Source of the DNA: Hyphomonadaceae bacterium
Lineage (GTDB): Bacteria; Pseudomonadota; Alphaproteobacteria; Caulobacterales; Aquidulcibacteraceae
Length of the DNA stretch: 64,000 bases
Assembly (NCBI GenBank): GCA_019753105.1
Contig: JAIELJ010000013.1
Span: forward strand, 1-64,000
Direction: 5' to 3'
Shown here: piece after piece, positions 53,386-63,000 of the stretch
Layout of the letters: each line of letters starts with the position of its first letter
Numbering within the stretch: the stretch's first letter is position 1
Position numbers and translations under genes: made by a program
The notes under the pieces: model-generated
Seen by the model: the letters and a program-made list of their open reading frames with translations, nothing else
What the model was told of the DNA's origin: nothing
Database searches by the model: none

Positions 53386-55313
53386 GGCTGCGCCCTCCTG
53401 CGCCGCGCCAGCGAAACCATGCTGAGGGCGCCGCCAAGCGCCATCATCGCCGCACCAAGAAAGATCAGGTGGACCAGCGGATTGTAGTAGAGCCGCACCG
53501 ACCAGGCGCCCTCATTGCCGCGCACAGCCTCACCGAGCGCAACGTAGATATCGCCATCAAGGCCGCTCAAGATTCCAACTTCCGTCGTGGGCATTGGCGA
53601 TGTGGGATAGAACCGCCGCTCCGCCCCAATGGTCCGCGCGCCGTTGGCGCTATCGATGCGGAAATTCGCACGCGTCGCGGAGAAGTTCGGACCTTCGCGT
53701 TCGCCCACTTCGAGCAGCGTGATACGTCGCCCCGCGAACGCGACGCCTTCTCCAGGCGTGAGTGCGACCGACTGCTCGACCCGGAAACCCGTTTCCGCCA
53801 CTGCGCCGATCGTCAGCACGCCCGCGCCGATATGGGCCAAACTCATTGACCAGACAGCGAGCGGAAGCAGCGCGAGCTTGGCCATCGCACGCCCCTCGCC
53901 ACGCCCGATACGCGACCAGAGATAAACCAAGCCTCCGGCGATCAGCCATACACCAACTGCAAGTCCGATCGCCGGCACGGCGCGCCAGCTCGTCATCACC
54001 AGGGCGATAATCAACGTGAGAAGCGCCAGCGCCGCCGCCGGCGCCAGCTTCGTCAACGCGCTGCGCATGTCGCCCACGCGCCACGTCATGATCGGCCCGA
54101 GCGGCAGCAACAAGAAAAGCGCCGCCAGAAGCGGCGCGACCGTCATGTTGAAGAACGGCGGCCCCACTGAGATCAGCCCGCCTCCCACCGCTTCAACCAG
54201 CAGCGGATAGAGCGTGCCAATCAGCACGACGCCCGCTGCAACCGCCAGTCCGAAATTATTCCAGACCAGCATGCTTTCACGGCTAACGGCGGCAAAGCCC
54301 GAAGCTTGCGCCAGTTTCGGTGCGCGCAGCGCATAGAGCGTGAAGCCGACGCCAAGCGCTATGCCGAGCAACACGAGAACAGCGATACCGCGCTGCGGAT
54401 CGACAGCAAATGCGTGCACAGACGTCAACACGCCGGAGCGCACGAGGAAGGTGCCGAGCAGCGCCAAGCCAAAGCCCATGATTGCGAGCAGGATTGTCCA
54501 GCTGGCCAGCGAGCCGCGCCGCTCAGTCACGATCGCGGAGTGCACCAGCGCACACGCAATGAGCCACGGCATGAAGCTCGCGTTCTCGACCGGATCCCAG
54601 AACCACCAGCCGCCCCAGCCGAGTTCGTAATAGGCCCAATATGAGCCGAGCGCGATGCCGAGCGTGAGGCATGTCCAGGCGATCAATGTCCAAGGCCGCA
54701 GAGAGCGCGCCCATGCTTGATCGGCTTTACCTTCAAGCAGCGCGGCAATCGCCAAGGAAAAAGGCACGCTCAGTCCGACATAGCCGAGATAAAGCAACGG
54801 CGGGTGCACCGCGAGCGCGGGATCCTGCAGCAACGGATTGAGGCCAGAGCCCTGCATCGGCGCGGGATCGAGACGCGCGAACGGGTTGGACAAAAAGAGC
54901 GTGTAGATAAGCGCGCCAGCGGTCACAAACCCTTGCACGCCAACACTACGCGACCAAAGCCCAGCACTTTGCTTGCCCCGCCACGTCGCGAGCACGCCGC
55001 CGAACACAGCGGAGACGAGGCACCACAAAAGCATCGAGCCTTCGTGGTTTCCCCACGTGCCGGCAATCTTATAAATGAGCGGCTTATCGATGTGCGAGTT
55101 GGCGGCGACGGCAGCGACCGAGAAGTCCGAACGCACGAACGCAATCATCAAACACGTAAACGCAAGTGCACAAAGCACTGCGACGGCTTGGGCGGCGGCG
55201 GCGGTTGCGTCCGCGCGCGAGTCGCGGCGCGAGGCGACAACACCGAGCACGCCCTGCGCCAAACTGATGGCCAGCGCCAAGGCCATGGCGAATGCGCCGA
55301 TCTCTGCGATCAT
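53382..55313 (-). CDS. ccmF: Cytochrome c heme lyase CcmF
   Basis: 643 residues; start is the ATG at 55313, overlapping the ccmE stop (ATGA). The protein has about 14-15 membrane helices and transfers heme from holo-CcmE to apocytochrome c. The tryptophan-rich WWD motif LGWGGWWFWDPVENASFMPW is present, with conserved His residues around (GTWGNHEGS, PPLLYLGYVG). Directly followed by ccmH; no ccmG between them. Confidence 0.95.
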   Translation of the reverse strand: MIAEIGAFAMALALAISLAQGVLGVVASRRDSRADATAAAAQAVAVLCALAFTCLMIAFVRSDFSVAAVAANSHIDKPLIYKIAGTWGNHEGSMLLWCLVSAVFGGVLATWRGKQSAGLWSRSVGVQGFVTAGALIYTLFLSNPFARLDPAPMQGSGLNPLLQDPALAVHPPLLYLGYVGLSVPFSLAIAALLEGKADQAWARSLRPWTLIAWTCLTLGIALGSYWAYYELGWGGWWFWDPVENASFMPWLIACALVHSAIVTERRGSLASWTILLAIMGFGLALLGTFLVRSGVLTSVHAFAVDPQRGIAVLVLLGIALGVGFTLYALRAPKLAQASGFAAVSRESMLVWNNFGLAVAAGVVLIGTLYPLLVEAVGGGLISVGPPFFNMTVAPLLAALFLLLPLGPIMTWRVGDMRSALTKLAPAAALALLTLIIALVMTSWRAVPAIGLAVGVWLIAGGLVYLWSRIGRGEGRAMAKLALLPLAVWSMSLAHIGAGVLTIGAVAETGFRVEQSVALTPGEGVAFAGRRITLLEVGEREGPNFSATRANFRIDSANGARTIGAERRFYPTSPMPTTEVGILSGLDGDIYVALGEAVRGNEGAWSVRLYYNPLVHLIFLGAAMMALGGALSMVSLARRRRAQP

Positions 55314-55753
55314 GGCGTTTCGCCGCCCTTCCACTCGCCGCGCTCTTTCAGCGCTTCAGCGACTTCGCGCGGCATATAAGTCTCGTCATGCTTGGCCAAC
55401 ACGCGCTCGGCTTCGAACGCTTGTCCCGGCGTCCAACGACCTTCGGCCACAACGCCCTGGCCCTCACGAAACAGATCCGGCAGCAGGCCGACATAGCGTA
55501 TCTGCACTTCCGTTGCGCCGTCGGTGATGTTGAAGAGAACGACGCCATCCGTCTCGTGGCGCACCGTACCTTCGACAACGAGCCCGCCCACCCGGATGCG
55601 CTGCCCATCCTGCGCCTTCTGAGCGAGGTCGGACGGCGCTACGAAATAGACTACTGAATCGCGCAGGCCGGCAAACGTCAGCGTCGCCGCCAGCACCAGC
55701 ACCGCGCCAGCGACGCCAATAATCATCAAGCGCTGATCGCGACGCCGGGCCAT
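55310..55753 (-). CDS. ccmE: Heme chaperone CcmE
   Basis: 147 residues. One N-terminal membrane helix (IIGVAGAVLVLAATLTFAG) and an OB-fold domain with the covalent heme-binding His in LAKHDETYMP (HDxxY). It receives heme from the CcmABCD machinery and passes it to CcmF. It starts 1 nt into the ccmI stop (TAATG) and overlaps ccmF. Confidence 0.95.
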   Translation of the reverse strand: MARRRDQRLMIIGVAGAVLVLAATLTFAGLRDSVVYFVAPSDLAQKAQDGQRIRVGGLVVEGTVRHETDGVVLFNITDGATEVQIRYVGLLPDLFREGQGVVAEGRWTPGQAFEAERVLAKHDETYMPREVAEALKERGEWKGGETP

Positions 55754-56415
55754 TATTGCGCTCCGCTCGCCATGCGCGCCGCCATTTCACGGCGCGGATC
55801 GTCCGGCTCCATACGCGCGAGCGCCTCGCGCCACATGTTTTGCGCACCGGGCTCGTCGCCCTGCTCCATCGCTGACATCGCCTGATAAATCCACGGAGTA
55901 GGATCGTTGGTGAGCGCGCCCGCTTGTTGAAAAAGCGCCAACGCTTCCGGCGTCACGCGACCGTTCTCGACGGCGACAAGCGCGCGCCCAAGACCCAGCA
56001 TCGCCTCAGCCAAGCGCGGATCACGGCGCAGCGCCTGATCATAGGCGCGCGCCGCCTCGGGCGCACGGCCCATGCGCAGAAGAAGCTCGCCGGTATAAAA
56101 ATGCGCCAGCGGATCTGTCGGATCGCGGCGCGAGCGATCGTGCAGGATCGCCAACGCTTCATCGAATGTCAGTGACGCCAGATCGCGCGTCTTCAGCGCT
56201 TCGAGACGCTCAGTAAAGGGCGCGTCCGGCAATTCGGGCCGCCCGATCGCGAGGTAAGCGGTCAGCGCCGCGAGCGCTACTGCACCGCACGCCGCCAGCG
56301 CCGGAATCGGCGAGCGCATGCCTCCGCCGGCGCGCCGGTATGCGCGCAGCACCCAAAAGCCAGCGCCCGCGGTCAAAACCGCGGCGACGAGCAGAACGGC
56401 AAGTGAGGTCCACAC
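55753..56415 (-). CDS. ccmI: Cytochrome c biogenesis protein CcmI (TPR protein)
   Basis: 220 residues with a GTG start at 56415. Two N-terminal membrane helices (VLLVAAVLTAGAGFWVLRAY; ALAACGAVALAALTAYLAIG) flank a short loop, then TPR repeats (DPLAHFYTGELLLRMGRAPEAARAYDQALRRDP...). CcmI binds the apocytochrome C-terminus and hands it to the CcmF-CcmH ligation complex. It is the first gene of the ccmI-E-F-H run. Confidence 0.9.
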   Translation of the reverse strand: MWTSLAVLLVAAVLTAGAGFWVLRAYRRAGGGMRSPIPALAACGAVALAALTAYLAIGRPELPDAPFTERLEALKTRDLASLTFDEALAILHDRSRRDPTDPLAHFYTGELLLRMGRAPEAARAYDQALRRDPRLAEAMLGLGRALVAVENGRVTPEALALFQQAGALTNDPTPWIYQAMSAMEQGDEPGAQNMWREALARMEPDDPRREMAARMASGAQ

Positions 56416-56475
56416 AAGGAAGGTGCCTAACGCGGTTTGGCCCGGGACGAAACGGCAGCGTCGCCGCAGGCGAGC

Positions 56476-57963
56476 CTAATCGGTAGCGGGCAGCCGCAGA
56501 CGCGCTTTGAGGCCGCCCAATTCGCCGCGCTCAAAAAGCAGTTCACCGGCATAGAGTTCGACCGTTTCCATCAGAATGGAGAGGCCCAGCCCCTGCCCCG
56601 GCGCCGCTTCATCAAGTCGCGCCCCGCGCGCCATCGCCTTGGCGAGTTCCTCGTCGGACAGGCCCGGCCCGTCGTCCTCGACGACGATTTCCATCAAGCC
56701 GTTCGACTCGAAAGGCGGGAGCAAGCGCACGATGACCTGGCTGCGCCCGTACTTGCAGGCGTTGTCGATCAGGTTGGCGACCATTTCGAGCAAATCTTCG
56801 CGCTCACCACGGAAGGTGACGTCGCCTTCCGCCTCGATGGAAATATCCACGGCTTTCTGGTGGTCGTATTTTTGCTCCATCATGAAGACGAGATCTTCGA
56901 GATTCTGCAGCACCTGCGTGCGGTAGGCGATCGTCGGCGCCTGCGCCCCGGCGCGCGCTTCGGCTCGGGCGGCGACGCGGGCGCGGCGAAGCTGGCGCTC
57001 AACAAAAGCCTCCATCTCATCGACAGACTGCTTGAGCACCTCGTCGGACCTGCCATCTGCAGCGGCGTTCTTCAGCACGGCAATGGGCGTCTTCAGCGCG
57101 TGCGCCAGATTGCCGACATGCCGGCGCGCGCGCTCCACGACCTCACGATTGTGATCAACCAGAGCGTTGAGTTCTTGTGCGACAGGCTGCAATTCCGCTG
57201 GATATTCACTGCCCAGCCTATCGCTGTCGCCGCGTCTGACGCTGGCGATATCGCGCTGCAATTGATGCAGCGGCTCAAGCCCGATCCGAACCTGCAACAG
57301 CGCCACCGCCGCCACCATCAGCGCGCAAAACGCCACGAACACGGCGAATGCCAAACCAACCAAGTTCGCGGCCGGCGCCAAAATCGCCCGCGGCGCGACG
57401 CCGACGAGATAAAGATAACGCCCCTGCACCTCGGGTATTTCGACAACACGCGCGATCACGCGGAGTTGTTCATTGTCGGGCCCCGGCATATCGAGAAACC
57501 GCGCGCCGGGCGGCGCGTCTGCCGCGAACAACTGATCTCTCGTTTTCTTATCGACATCGATGGAGACGTCGAACAGTGACGGTGAAATCACCTGCACGTC
57601 GAGTTCGCCGTTCTCCTCAATACGCGCAATCTGGAAATAGCGGCCGCTCAGCGGCTGCAAATAGCGCGGGTCGTAGGGCAAATCCTGCAACGCCAGATCG
57701 CCGGCAAGGCCGGGGGCTGAATTGCCGATGAGATTGTTGGAGACCGCTTCGATCTCGGGATCGATGAGCAGACGCAGAAGCTGGCGATTAAACTGGGCGT
57801 GCGCGATATAACCCATCGCGACGAGACCGATAACGCTCACGATCGCAATCGTCGCCAGCCGCGCGGCAAGCGAGCGGCGGATGAGAATCCGGAAACGATC
57901 GAGAATGCCGCTACGCACGGCGCCTCCCCCGTTTGTGGAGGAGGATGCGGCGGTTTCGCTCAC
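56476..57963 (-). CDS. PhoQ-like sensor histidine kinase
   Basis: 495 residues with a GTG start overlapping the regulator stop (GTGA). TM1 (LATIAIVSVIGLVAMGYIA) and TM2 (VGLAFAVFVAFCALMVAAVALL) flank a periplasmic domain of about 150 residues. The HisKA site is HVGNLAHALKTPIAVLKN, with ATPase boxes NLIDNACKYG, DDGPGL and GQGLGLSIL. The ALKTP box resembles PhoQ-class kinases. Upstream neighbours are its regulator and a PepSY protein, which may be its periplasmic input. Signal unknown. Confidence 0.92.
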   Translation of the reverse strand: MSETAASSSTNGGGAVRSGILDRFRILIRRSLAARLATIAIVSVIGLVAMGYIAHAQFNRQLLRLLIDPEIEAVSNNLIGNSAPGLAGDLALQDLPYDPRYLQPLSGRYFQIARIEENGELDVQVISPSLFDVSIDVDKKTRDQLFAADAPPGARFLDMPGPDNEQLRVIARVVEIPEVQGRYLYLVGVAPRAILAPAANLVGLAFAVFVAFCALMVAAVALLQVRIGLEPLHQLQRDIASVRRGDSDRLGSEYPAELQPVAQELNALVDHNREVVERARRHVGNLAHALKTPIAVLKNAAADGRSDEVLKQSVDEMEAFVERQLRRARVAARAEARAGAQAPTIAYRTQVLQNLEDLVFMMEQKYDHQKAVDISIEAEGDVTFRGEREDLLEMVANLIDNACKYGRSQVIVRLLPPFESNGLMEIVVEDDGPGLSDEELAKAMARGARLDEAAPGQGLGLSILMETVELYAGELLFERGELGGLKARLRLPATD

Positions 57964-58631
57964 TGTTGTTCCGACGGATCGACCAGGCGATAGCCCAGGC
58001 CCTTTTCGGTAATGATGCGGTTCGAGCCGATCTTGCGCCGCAAGATGCCGACGAAGACCTCGATCGTGTTCGAGTCGCGCTCGTGATCCTGGCTGTAGAT
58101 CTTCTCGGTGAGCTCCGTGCGCGAGACGATGCGGCCGGCGTGGTGCATCAGATAGTCGAGCACTTTGTACTGATACGCCGTCAGCTTGATCGGCGCGCCG
58201 TTCACGGTGACTTGGCCGGTCGCCGCATTGAGGCGCAGATCGCCGACTTCGAGCACTGAGGATTGGTGATCCGTTTGGCGGCGCACGTTGGCGCGCACGC
58301 GCGCCAGCAGCTCGGCCATGTGGAAGGGTTTGGTCACGTAGTCGTTGGCGCCGAGATCGAGGCCTTCGACCTTCTCGCTCCAGCGATCACGGGCGGAAAG
58401 AATGAGCACCGGCAGCGTGCGCCCTTCGGCGCGCCAGGCCTTCAGCACGGAGAGGCCATCGACCTTCGGTAAGCCGAGGTCGAGGATGGCCAGATCATAG
58501 GGTTCAGTTTCGCCCAAGAACTGGCCGTCCTCGCCGTTGTCGGCGGTATCGACAGTATAGCCCGCATCCGTGAGCGCCCCGCTGAGCTGCTCACGCAGGT
58601 TCTTATCGTCCTCGACTACAAGCACCCGCAT
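57960..58631 (-). CDS. OmpR/PhoP-family response regulator
   Basis: 223 residues. Start is the ATG at 58631 (MRVLVVEDDKNLREQLSGAL). Receiver with phospho-Asp in YDLAILDLGLPKVDG and a C-terminal winged helix (LTAYQYKVLDYLMHHAGRIVSRTELTEKIYSQDHERDSNTIEVFVGILRRKIG). The arrangement matches PhoP-like regulators. It forms one unit with the PepSY gene upstream (11 nt) and the kinase downstream. Confidence 0.94.
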   Translation of the reverse strand: MRVLVVEDDKNLREQLSGALTDAGYTVDTADNGEDGQFLGETEPYDLAILDLGLPKVDGLSVLKAWRAEGRTLPVLILSARDRWSEKVEGLDLGANDYVTKPFHMAELLARVRANVRRQTDHQSSVLEVGDLRLNAATGQVTVNGAPIKLTAYQYKVLDYLMHHAGRIVSRTELTEKIYSQDHERDSNTIEVFVGILRRKIGSNRIITEKGLGYRLVDPSEQQ

Positions 58632-58642
58632 ATGGATCGTCC

Positions 58643-58939
58643 TTAGCGCGCGGCGTCTACGCGGATGTCGCGCACTTCGCCGTTCGGCATCTGCCAACGC
58701 AGGACATAGACAGGCCGCGGGCCGTCCTCAAGCCGGGCGCTAATCAGTTCGCCGCCGTAACGCGACCGAACATAATCAACGACTTCCCGGAGCGGGCGAA
58801 TCTCACGCTGGCCGCCGCGATCCTGGACCGGCATCACCCAGGTCGGCTGCACCAGCTGCGCGCGCGTCGTCGCCGACGCCGGAGCGATGCCGGCGCTCAG
58901 TGCGATAATCGCGGAGAAGAGGAGCGAACGAACCCACAT
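58643..58939 (-). CDS. PepSY-domain periplasmic protein
   Basis: 98 residues. Start is the ATG at 58939, giving a signal peptide (LLFSAIIALSAGIAPASA). The mature part is a single PepSY domain (PLREVVDYVRSRYGGELISARLEDG, PVYVLRWQMPNGEVRDIRVDAAR). PepSY proteins often inhibit peptidases or act near two-component systems; this one is 11 nt before the PhoP-like regulator and may tune the kinase. Confidence 0.85.
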   Translation of the reverse strand: MWVRSLLFSAIIALSAGIAPASATTRAQLVQPTWVMPVQDRGGQREIRPLREVVDYVRSRYGGELISARLEDGPRPVYVLRWQMPNGEVRDIRVDAAR

Positions 58940-59000
58940 AACGCTTACGGGTTTACCTACCCCGCACTGAACGGGCCCTGAATGTAACCCGCGCTTCGGA

Positions 59001-59945
59001 TCAGCCTTGCGGCCTAGGCGGGACATAGTCCCTTTTGGGCCATTTCTTGACGAACTTCTTCAATTCGTCGTCGACCGCCTCAGGTAGCACGATCTGCAGG
59101 CGAACATATTGATCCCCTTGCCCGCCAACGCCTTTGCCCTTGAGGCGCAGCGTCTTGCCGGTATTGGAACCCGCCGGAATAGTTAACGTCACGGTTCCCG
59201 ATGGCGTTGGCGCTGGAACGCGACCGCCCTCGACTGCTTCCGTGAGTGAGATGTTCAAGTCCATGTGAATGTCTTGACCCTCACGCCGGAAGAAGGCGTG
59301 CGGACGGACAGTAAGCTCGACAAGCGCGTCGCCAGCCGGACCGCCTTGAATGCCAGCGCCGCCTTGGCCTTTCAGCCGCAACACCTGCCCGGATTCAACA
59401 CCGGCAGGTATGCCAACTTCGAGCGTGCGGCCCTCCGCGAGCGAAACACGACGCTTGGCGCCGACGATTGCGTCGATGAAATCGACCTCAAGCGTGAAAC
59501 GAATGTCGCGGCCGCGCATACGCGTATAGCTGCGCCCCCCACCGAGGCCCGGTCCGAACAGATCGGAGAAAATGTCGCCAAGATCGAACGGATCTTGCGC
59601 GCCGCCCGCGCCAGCGCCAGCGCCTCCTGTTCCAGCGCCAGCGCCTCCTGTTCCAGCGCCAGCGCCTGCATGCGCGCGCTGGCTTTGGCGTGGGCGTGAA
59701 TTGAACGCCATGCGCTCGTTGCCGTCGGCGTCGATCTCGCCGCGATCGTAACGCGACTTCATAACCGGATCAGAAAGCAGGTTGAACGCGGCCGTCGCGC
59801 GCTTGAAGCGCTCTTCCGCCTGCTTGTCGCCAGGGCGCACGTCAGGGTGCAGCTCTTTGGCAAGCGACCGATACGCGCGACGGATCTCGTCGGCGGTAGA
59901 GGTCCGGCCTAGGCCGAGCGTGGCGTATGGGTCCCAGGTGCTCAA
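59001..59945 (-). CDS. DnaJ-class co-chaperone (CbpA-like)
   Basis: 314 residues; the TTG start at 59945 follows GAAGGACACC. The J-domain (DPYATLGLGRTSTADEIRRAYRSLAKELHPD) carries the HPD motif that stimulates DnaK. A Gly/Ala-rich linker (with 21-bp DNA repeats) joins it to two C-terminal peptide-binding beta domains (LEVGIPAGVESGQVLRLKGQG; LTIPAGSNTGKTLRLKGKG). There is no zinc-finger domain, so it is CbpA-like (type B). Acts in the cytoplasm. Placed just before the GTA end and transcribed with it. Confidence 0.92.
   Translation of the reverse strand: MSTWDPYATLGLGRTSTADEIRRAYRSLAKELHPDVRPGDKQAEERFKRATAAFNLLSDPVMKSRYDRGEIDADGNERMAFNSRPRQSQRAHAGAGAGTGGAGAGTGGAGAGAGGAQDPFDLGDIFSDLFGPGLGGGRSYTRMRGRDIRFTLEVDFIDAIVGAKRRVSLAEGRTLEVGIPAGVESGQVLRLKGQGGAGIQGGPAGDALVELTVRPHAFFRREGQDIHMDLNISLTEAVEGGRVPAPTPSGTVTLTIPAGSNTGKTLRLKGKGVGGQGDQYVRLQIVLPEAVDDELKKFVKKWPKRDYVPPRPQG
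59615..59668 (-). repeat. 21-bp tandem repeat inside the DnaJ linker
   Basis: The unit CGCCTCCTGTTCCAGCGCCAG occurs twice in full (59621-59641 and 59642-59662) with partial copies on both sides. It encodes the repeated Gly/Ala/Thr heptad (AGAGTGG) in frame. Being a multiple of three, length changes would leave the protein intact. Confidence 0.85.
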
Positions 59946-60022
59946 GGTGTCCTTCGGGCGACATTGGCGACCAGGCGCGGCCCATCGGAGGGAATCGCCA
60001 AGCCAGCCTTCTGGCTGCCGCC

Positions 60023-63000
60023 CTATAATGTTATGGTTAACTCCTTGTTCAACCCTTCTGCACCGTTGTCCGCCATTTGAGACACCCGGAAGCGCAACGA
60101 TCCGGGCAGAACGCCGAAATCCGTTACCTGATCGGCGCTGGAATAGGTGTAGCCGGGCGACGCGACCGTGACGCTTCGCTTCACAATCGCCCCGTCGAGG
60201 ATGTGAAGCCGGTAAGACTCAGCCAGCGCCCCGAGCGGCGGGTCGCCCGCCCCCCAGGAGTCGCCGCCAGTTCGGGCGCAACGCACCCAGCTGATCGCGA
60301 CATCACCGCCAGCAACGCGCCGCGCCCGCAGGTGCGCCGGGGGCCATGGGCGGTTCGCCGCGTTCAGTAGCGCGATCGTTTGCGTTGCGGTGCGCGTGTC
60401 GGTAGCGAGCGCGCCCCACGGCGGCGCCGCAAAGAGGATATTCTCCGACCACTCGTGCGCGCCGATTTCACAGCGCGCGAGACGCGTGTCGATCTTTACA
60501 ATACGCGCCCCGACCGGATGCGGCGTGCGTATCGCGTGCGCCGAGCCAAGTACGCCGCGAAGGAAGCCCCGCAATTCGTAGACATTCGGCTCGACCAAAA
60601 CACACGATCGCGCCTGCAGCACTTCCCATTCGCCGTCACCGGCGTCGATCGCAAAGATGTTCGCGCCGTTCAGCACCGCATCCGCTTCAGCGCTCGCGAG
60701 CGCCCCGCCATAGAGTTTCAAGCGAACCACATTGCCGTCGTCCCAACGATCGACCGGCCCCGGCCAAAGCGCCCACACAAGTTCGCCCATGATCGCAGAA
60801 CGCGTGGCGCTGGCGCGCCGCGTGAGCGATGCACCAGCGTGGAGATGGTGCACGCCCAACCAAGGTGACGCGAAGATCGCTGCGAGCGGGCGCTCGTCGT
60901 CTTCGGAACCTGGCAGCGGCGGCAGGTCAATAATTGAGAACGCGGGCGTTGGCGCCAACGCAGGCACAGGTGGGGCATTTGGCTCGCCGCCGTTGACTTG
61001 CCCGGCGAGCGCAGGGCGAACGCGGCGCAGTTCAAGCTGGCGATGCTCCGCATCGTCGATGCGCGTGATCTCAAACGCGTCGGGGCGATCGCCCAATTTG
61101 ATCGCATCACCCGGCTCAAGCGCCATTTGCGCTGGCCCCAGATTGATTTGCAGCGTCTCATTGCCGGCGCGACGATCACTAAGGACACGCTGCGCCAGTG
61201 CTTCCGCCATGTCGGCGTCCGTCACCAATGGCGCGTCAACGATTGCGACACCGCCCTCTGCCCGATCGACACGCCGCGCACTGGCAGCGCCAATCAAATA
61301 ATCCCGCTCACCATCGATAAAGCGCACGCGCGCCTCGATCGGGGCCTCCGCCGCATCCGCGCGCGCCGCAAATGCGCTGGCACTTGCCTCGGCGCTCAGA
61401 TCATCGATCGAAACCGATACCGCTTGCGCTTCATGCCGATGGAAAAAGACCAGCGTCCCCTCCCGCTCTACAGCCGCGAAATCATAGGCCGCCATCAGGG
61501 GTTCAAGCGCGCTGCGCGCATCAAGCGGGGCATCCACGACGTAGCCGCCGACAGCCCCAAAGAGCTGCGAGGCATCAATCTCCGTCACGCCAGCACGCGC
61601 GCAGATGTGCGTGACGATCTCCGACAAAGACGAGAGCCCGGCGCGTCCGTTCAGCCAGTGGCCAACACGCCACGCCGCGCCGTCAGCCCAGACGTCCGCG
61701 CGCGCCGGGAACGCCGGATAGGGCCGCGCGTCCCATGCCCAGAGAAAGGTCTGCTTGAGCATGCGTTCGCCCGTGACGCTCGATAGCGGATTGCTCTCTT
61801 CCGCGTTCCAATAGCGCAGGCACGCTTCGAGCGTGCGACGCTGTATCAGATCATCGCGCGCGCGGGACGAAAACCGCGGCGCAGCGCTTTCATCGCTCTT
61901 GGAGTCGGTGAAGAGATTTGGCGCATTGGCGCCTTTGTCGATTGCGGGGCATCCCAGCTCCACAAACCAGATAGGCTTACTCTCTGCGACCCACGCCGTT
62001 GGCGACACATCGCGTACGCCGGCGGGGCGATTATAGTGCGTGCGCCCCCAGAAATTGCGCACATCCTTTGCGCGGAAAACCCACGGCTCATCATGGGCGC
62101 CGTCCTCAATCGGTGTTCGGATTTGTCCGTCGCGATCCGCTTCCGAGGCATAGTAAAAATCGTAGCACTCACCCGCTTCAATGCGGCTCTCGAGATAAGC
62201 GGGATCGTGCGGCCGTCGCGCAAGGGCAGCATCCGCGTGATCCGATCCATCTCGCCAATCGGTCAGCGGTGGATACCAATCAATACCGACGGCATCGATG
62301 CTCGCATCCGCCCAAAGCGGATCGAGATGGAAGAAGACATCGCCAGAGCCGTCTTGTGGTTGAGGTCCAGAATACTCGCTCCAATCCGCGGCATAAGTCA
62401 GCGCCGCATCCGGCAGCATGGTGCGGACATCAGCCGCAAGATCGCGCAGCGCCTGCACAGCCGGATAGCTCGCAGCGCCATCGCGCGCCGTCGTCAGCCC
62501 GCGCAACTCAGAGCCGATAATGAACGCTTCAACCCCGTCCGCGAGCGCCGCCAGTTTGGCATAGTGCAGAATGAAGCGCCGGTACGACCACTCGCTGGGG
62601 CCGGCATAGGTCGGCAGATTGAATTGTCCCTCGCCGAAATTCGCAGGCGCCGCTTCTCCGAAGAACGCCTCAACCTGCGCCGTCGCGGCGCCGGTTTTAT
62701 CGGGCGAGCCAGGTTCGCCAGCAGCCGGATGAAGCGTGACGCGGCCACGCCACGGATAAGCACTCTGCGCCGCGTCGCCGTATGGGTCCGGCAGCGCGTT
62801 GCCGTGCGGCACATCCATCATCAAGAATGGATAAAGTCCGACTTTGTACCCGCGCGCCTTCAGCTCAATGATCGCCTGACGCACGGCGCGATCACTCGGT
62901 GTCCCGCCATAAGCCGGCGCGCCCTCATGCTCGCTCACGATGTAAGCATCCTCGCGCTCACCGCCGTTCACACGCCAGATCAGCGGCGTAGTTTCCTTCA

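Noticed and set aside
60001-60016. Small hairpin AGCCAG-CCTT-CTGGCT after the GTA gp15 gene
   Set aside because: Only 6 bp with no T-run on the minus strand; not convincing as a terminator.
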